The notes below the pieces were generated by a model. That model saw nothing but the letters and a program-made list of their open reading frames with translations, ran no database searches and was not told the origin of the DNA. From Deltaproteobacteria bacterium (GTDB lineage Bacteria; Desulfobacterota_B; Binatia; UBA9968), in assembly GCA_016193385.1 (NCBI GenBank), contig JACPSF010000458.1:1-8355 (forward strand): DNA of 8,355 nucleotides, in the 5' to 3' direction. This document shows, one piece after another, positions 7,526 to 8,355 of this stretch. The translations under genes and the position numbers were made by a program. How positions within the stretch are numbered: the stretch's first letter is position 1; every line of letters starts with the position of its first letter.

Positions 7526-7906
7526 ATGACGTTGGATAGGGTCGTAGTGGATATGGTGGGCCTAGGTCTGATCGGGTTCATCGTCTGGTTTTTCTGGCTC
7601 GTCAAGGCGGAGGGCGTCAAGGCGGCGCTAACGAGCAGTGGCTACCAGGAGCAGATGGTCCTGGTGAAGGGCGGCTATACGCCCGACGTAATCGTTGTAG
7701 CGCGGGGAAAACCGGTCCGGCTAAATTTTGTGCGCCAGGAGTCGGCTTCATGCAGCGAGATGGTTCTCCTGCCAGCCTTTAATAAGAGCGCCAAACTCCC
7801 GGAAGGAGAGACAGTCCCGATCGAGTTCCTTCCGGGCGAAGCTGGAGAGTATGAGTTTACTTGCCAGATGGGGATGTTCCGGGGAAAGCTGATTGTCGAG
7901 GGATAA
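7526..7906 (+). CDS. Membrane-anchored cupredoxin-like protein without histidine
   Basis: The 126-residue product has one N-terminal hydrophobic helix (about 9-27) and then a cupredoxin-type beta domain (about 40-125). The pattern YTPDVIVVARGKPVRLNF, a CSEM segment (Cys76, Met79), an LPEGETVPIEF strand, GEAGEYEFTC and the closing QMGMFRGKLIVE match the Cupredoxin_1 group that often travels with, or is fused to, copper ATPases. Possible metal ligands are Cys76, Met79, Cys113, Met115 and Met117. There is no histidine anywhere in the protein, so a classical type 1 site (two His, Cys, Met) cannot form. A Cu(I)-binding or chaperone role near the pump is more likely than electron transfer; that is inference. 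GGAGG at 7514-7518 lies 7 nt before the ATG, and the gene begins 13 nt after the ATPase stop, so the two are very probably co-translated. Confidence 0.85.
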   Translation: MTLDRVVVDMVGLGLIGFIVWFFWLVKAEGVKAALTSSGYQEQMVLVKGGYTPDVIVVARGKPVRLNFVRQESASCSEMVLLPAFNKSAKLPEGETVPIEFLPGEAGEYEFTCQMGMFRGKLIVEG

Positions 7907-8254
7907 TGCCTGGAAAAACATAGAAGAAACTGCCCATGGGAAATCGGTTTGCTTGATCCTACCTTCATTCGCTGTATTCAGGTTTCGCCGCCTTAAGATT
8001 CGGTCGACAGCAGAAAACCTTTACCTGCTGGCCACAGGACAAGAGGACGTTGTTTTCCTAAATTCAACCAGTTCTAGCTTTGCGCGTCTTTAGATCCCCA
8101 AACCATCGTCCAGAAGCCGGGGTATGACGTGAAGCCATAGAGCCTCCGCACCATTGCTGCTCACTCCCAGCATGGCAACTAGGGCTCTGGGCTCCCTTTT
8201 CTTTGCAGGGTCCGCGGACTAGAATTAGCCCTAATCCGACAATAAGTTACTTGT
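7907..8254. other. Non-coding stretch after the copper/cytochrome genes
   Basis: I see no convincing gene on either strand here: stops are frequent, the one longer frame (to 8093) lacks a start context and protein-like composition, and the sequence is visibly more AT-rich than the genes before it. There is weak dyad structure: AGAGCC at 8139-8144 pairs with GGCTCT at 8183-8188, enclosing a TGCTG/CAGCA hairpin (8155-8159 with 8168-8172), followed by CCCTTTT at 8194-8200. This could be a loose transcription terminator or RNA structure, but the long loop and the gap before the T-run make it doubtful. A perfect 10-bp palindrome GTCCGCGGAC lies at 8210-8219. Confidence 0.5.
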
Positions 8255-8355
8255 TCAAGCAGCTATTTTTAGCCTTTGATCGATCATTTGGATCAGCGCT
8301 TGCGCAGGTTTTGCCACCGAGAAGCGGAGAACAGCATAGCCCTGAGGTCGTAGGA
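8255..8355 (-). CDS. Possible C-terminal end of an unknown minus-strand gene
   Basis: Reading the minus strand from the right edge (frame beginning at 8353), 32 codons stay open to a TGA at 8257-8255. The product begins LRPQGYAVLRFSV and ends IQMIDQRLKIAA, with an amphipathic, helix-like end that looks more like a real C-terminus than the other two minus frames, which are Cys-, Ser- or Arg-rich or shorter. I do not recognise the family. The GYxVLRF string recalls the C-terminal part of some restriction-endonuclease-like proteins, but 32 residues are too few to claim it. If real, it converges on the + strand genes, with the gap 7907-8254 as the shared 3' region. Confidence 0.35.
   Translation of the reverse strand, partial: LRPQGYAVLRFSVAKPAQALIQMIDQRLKIAA

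Noticed and set aside
7933..7940. Palindrome CCCATGGG shortly after the cupredoxin stop
   Set aside because: It has no loop and no T-run, so it cannot act as an intrinsic terminator, and 8 bp is within chance.
7893..8093. A 66-codon + strand frame overlapping the end of the cupredoxin
   Set aside because: It has no ribosome site, no domain and low-quality composition; it seems to be chance in a non-coding stretch.
8277..8286. Perfect palindrome TGATCGATCA
   Set aside because: It is only 10 bp, lies within the possible minus-strand coding end, and has no partner site that would suggest an operator.
1..8355. Search for CRISPR arrays, tRNA or rRNA genes, insertion sequences and long direct repeats
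   Set aside because: No regular repeats, cloverleaf, rRNA-like blocks or transposase motifs were seen by eye; the only clear repeat is the protein-level duplication inside the dihaem cytochrome.

Overview
The window is a bacterial metal/respiration locus with GC-rich genes packed on the + strand. Most genes have good Shine-Dalgarno sequences and short or overlapping junctions. I cannot name the organism. A b6f/Bacillus-like fused cytochrome b-c subunit, a menaquinol-style Rieske protein and multihaem cytochromes beside a copper ATPase would suit an uncultivated respiratory lineage (for example Methylomirabilota, Nitrospirota or deltaproteobacterial relatives). That is a guess from gene style, not a placement.

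Layout. Positions 1-515 hold the 3' part of a SLOG/LOG-superfamily (TIGR00725-like) gene cut by the left edge. After a 92-nt gap comes a tiny stand-alone YHS-domain protein (608-751), then a BT1/folate-biopterin-type MFS transporter (782-2254). Next is a cytochrome bc complex module: Rieske protein (2333-2893), a 464-residue cytochrome b with a C-terminal cytochrome c domain (2878-4272, overlapping the Rieske gene by 16 nt), and a secreted dihaem cytochrome c made of two tandem copies of one module (4286-4939). Eleven nt later begins a P1B-1 copper-exporting ATPase (4951-7512), followed by a membrane-anchored cupredoxin-fold protein (7526-7906). From 7907 on the coding signal stops. About 350 nt hold no convincing gene, and the right edge may contain the last 32 codons of a minus-strand gene.

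How the genes may work together. The Rieske and cytochrome b-c proteins look like the core of a quinol:cytochrome c oxidoreductase that takes electrons from a low-potential quinol and passes them through the fused c haem to the dihaem cytochrome. The YHS protein, CopA-type ATPase and cupredoxin look like a copper handling set. The tight spacing from 2333 to 7906 suggests one transcription unit, so copper transport and cytochrome-based electron transfer may be co-expressed. A terminal oxidase or cuproenzyme just outside the window would explain the pairing, but none is visible here.

The most notable details are these. The Rieske protein has Ser where the second cluster-ligand Cys is expected. 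The cytochrome b is a single-chain equivalent of Bacillus QcrB+QcrC that lacks the haem c_n cysteine. The cupredoxin contains no histidine at all, so it cannot build a normal type 1 copper site. The ATPase has an unusual Asp in its fourth core membrane helix.
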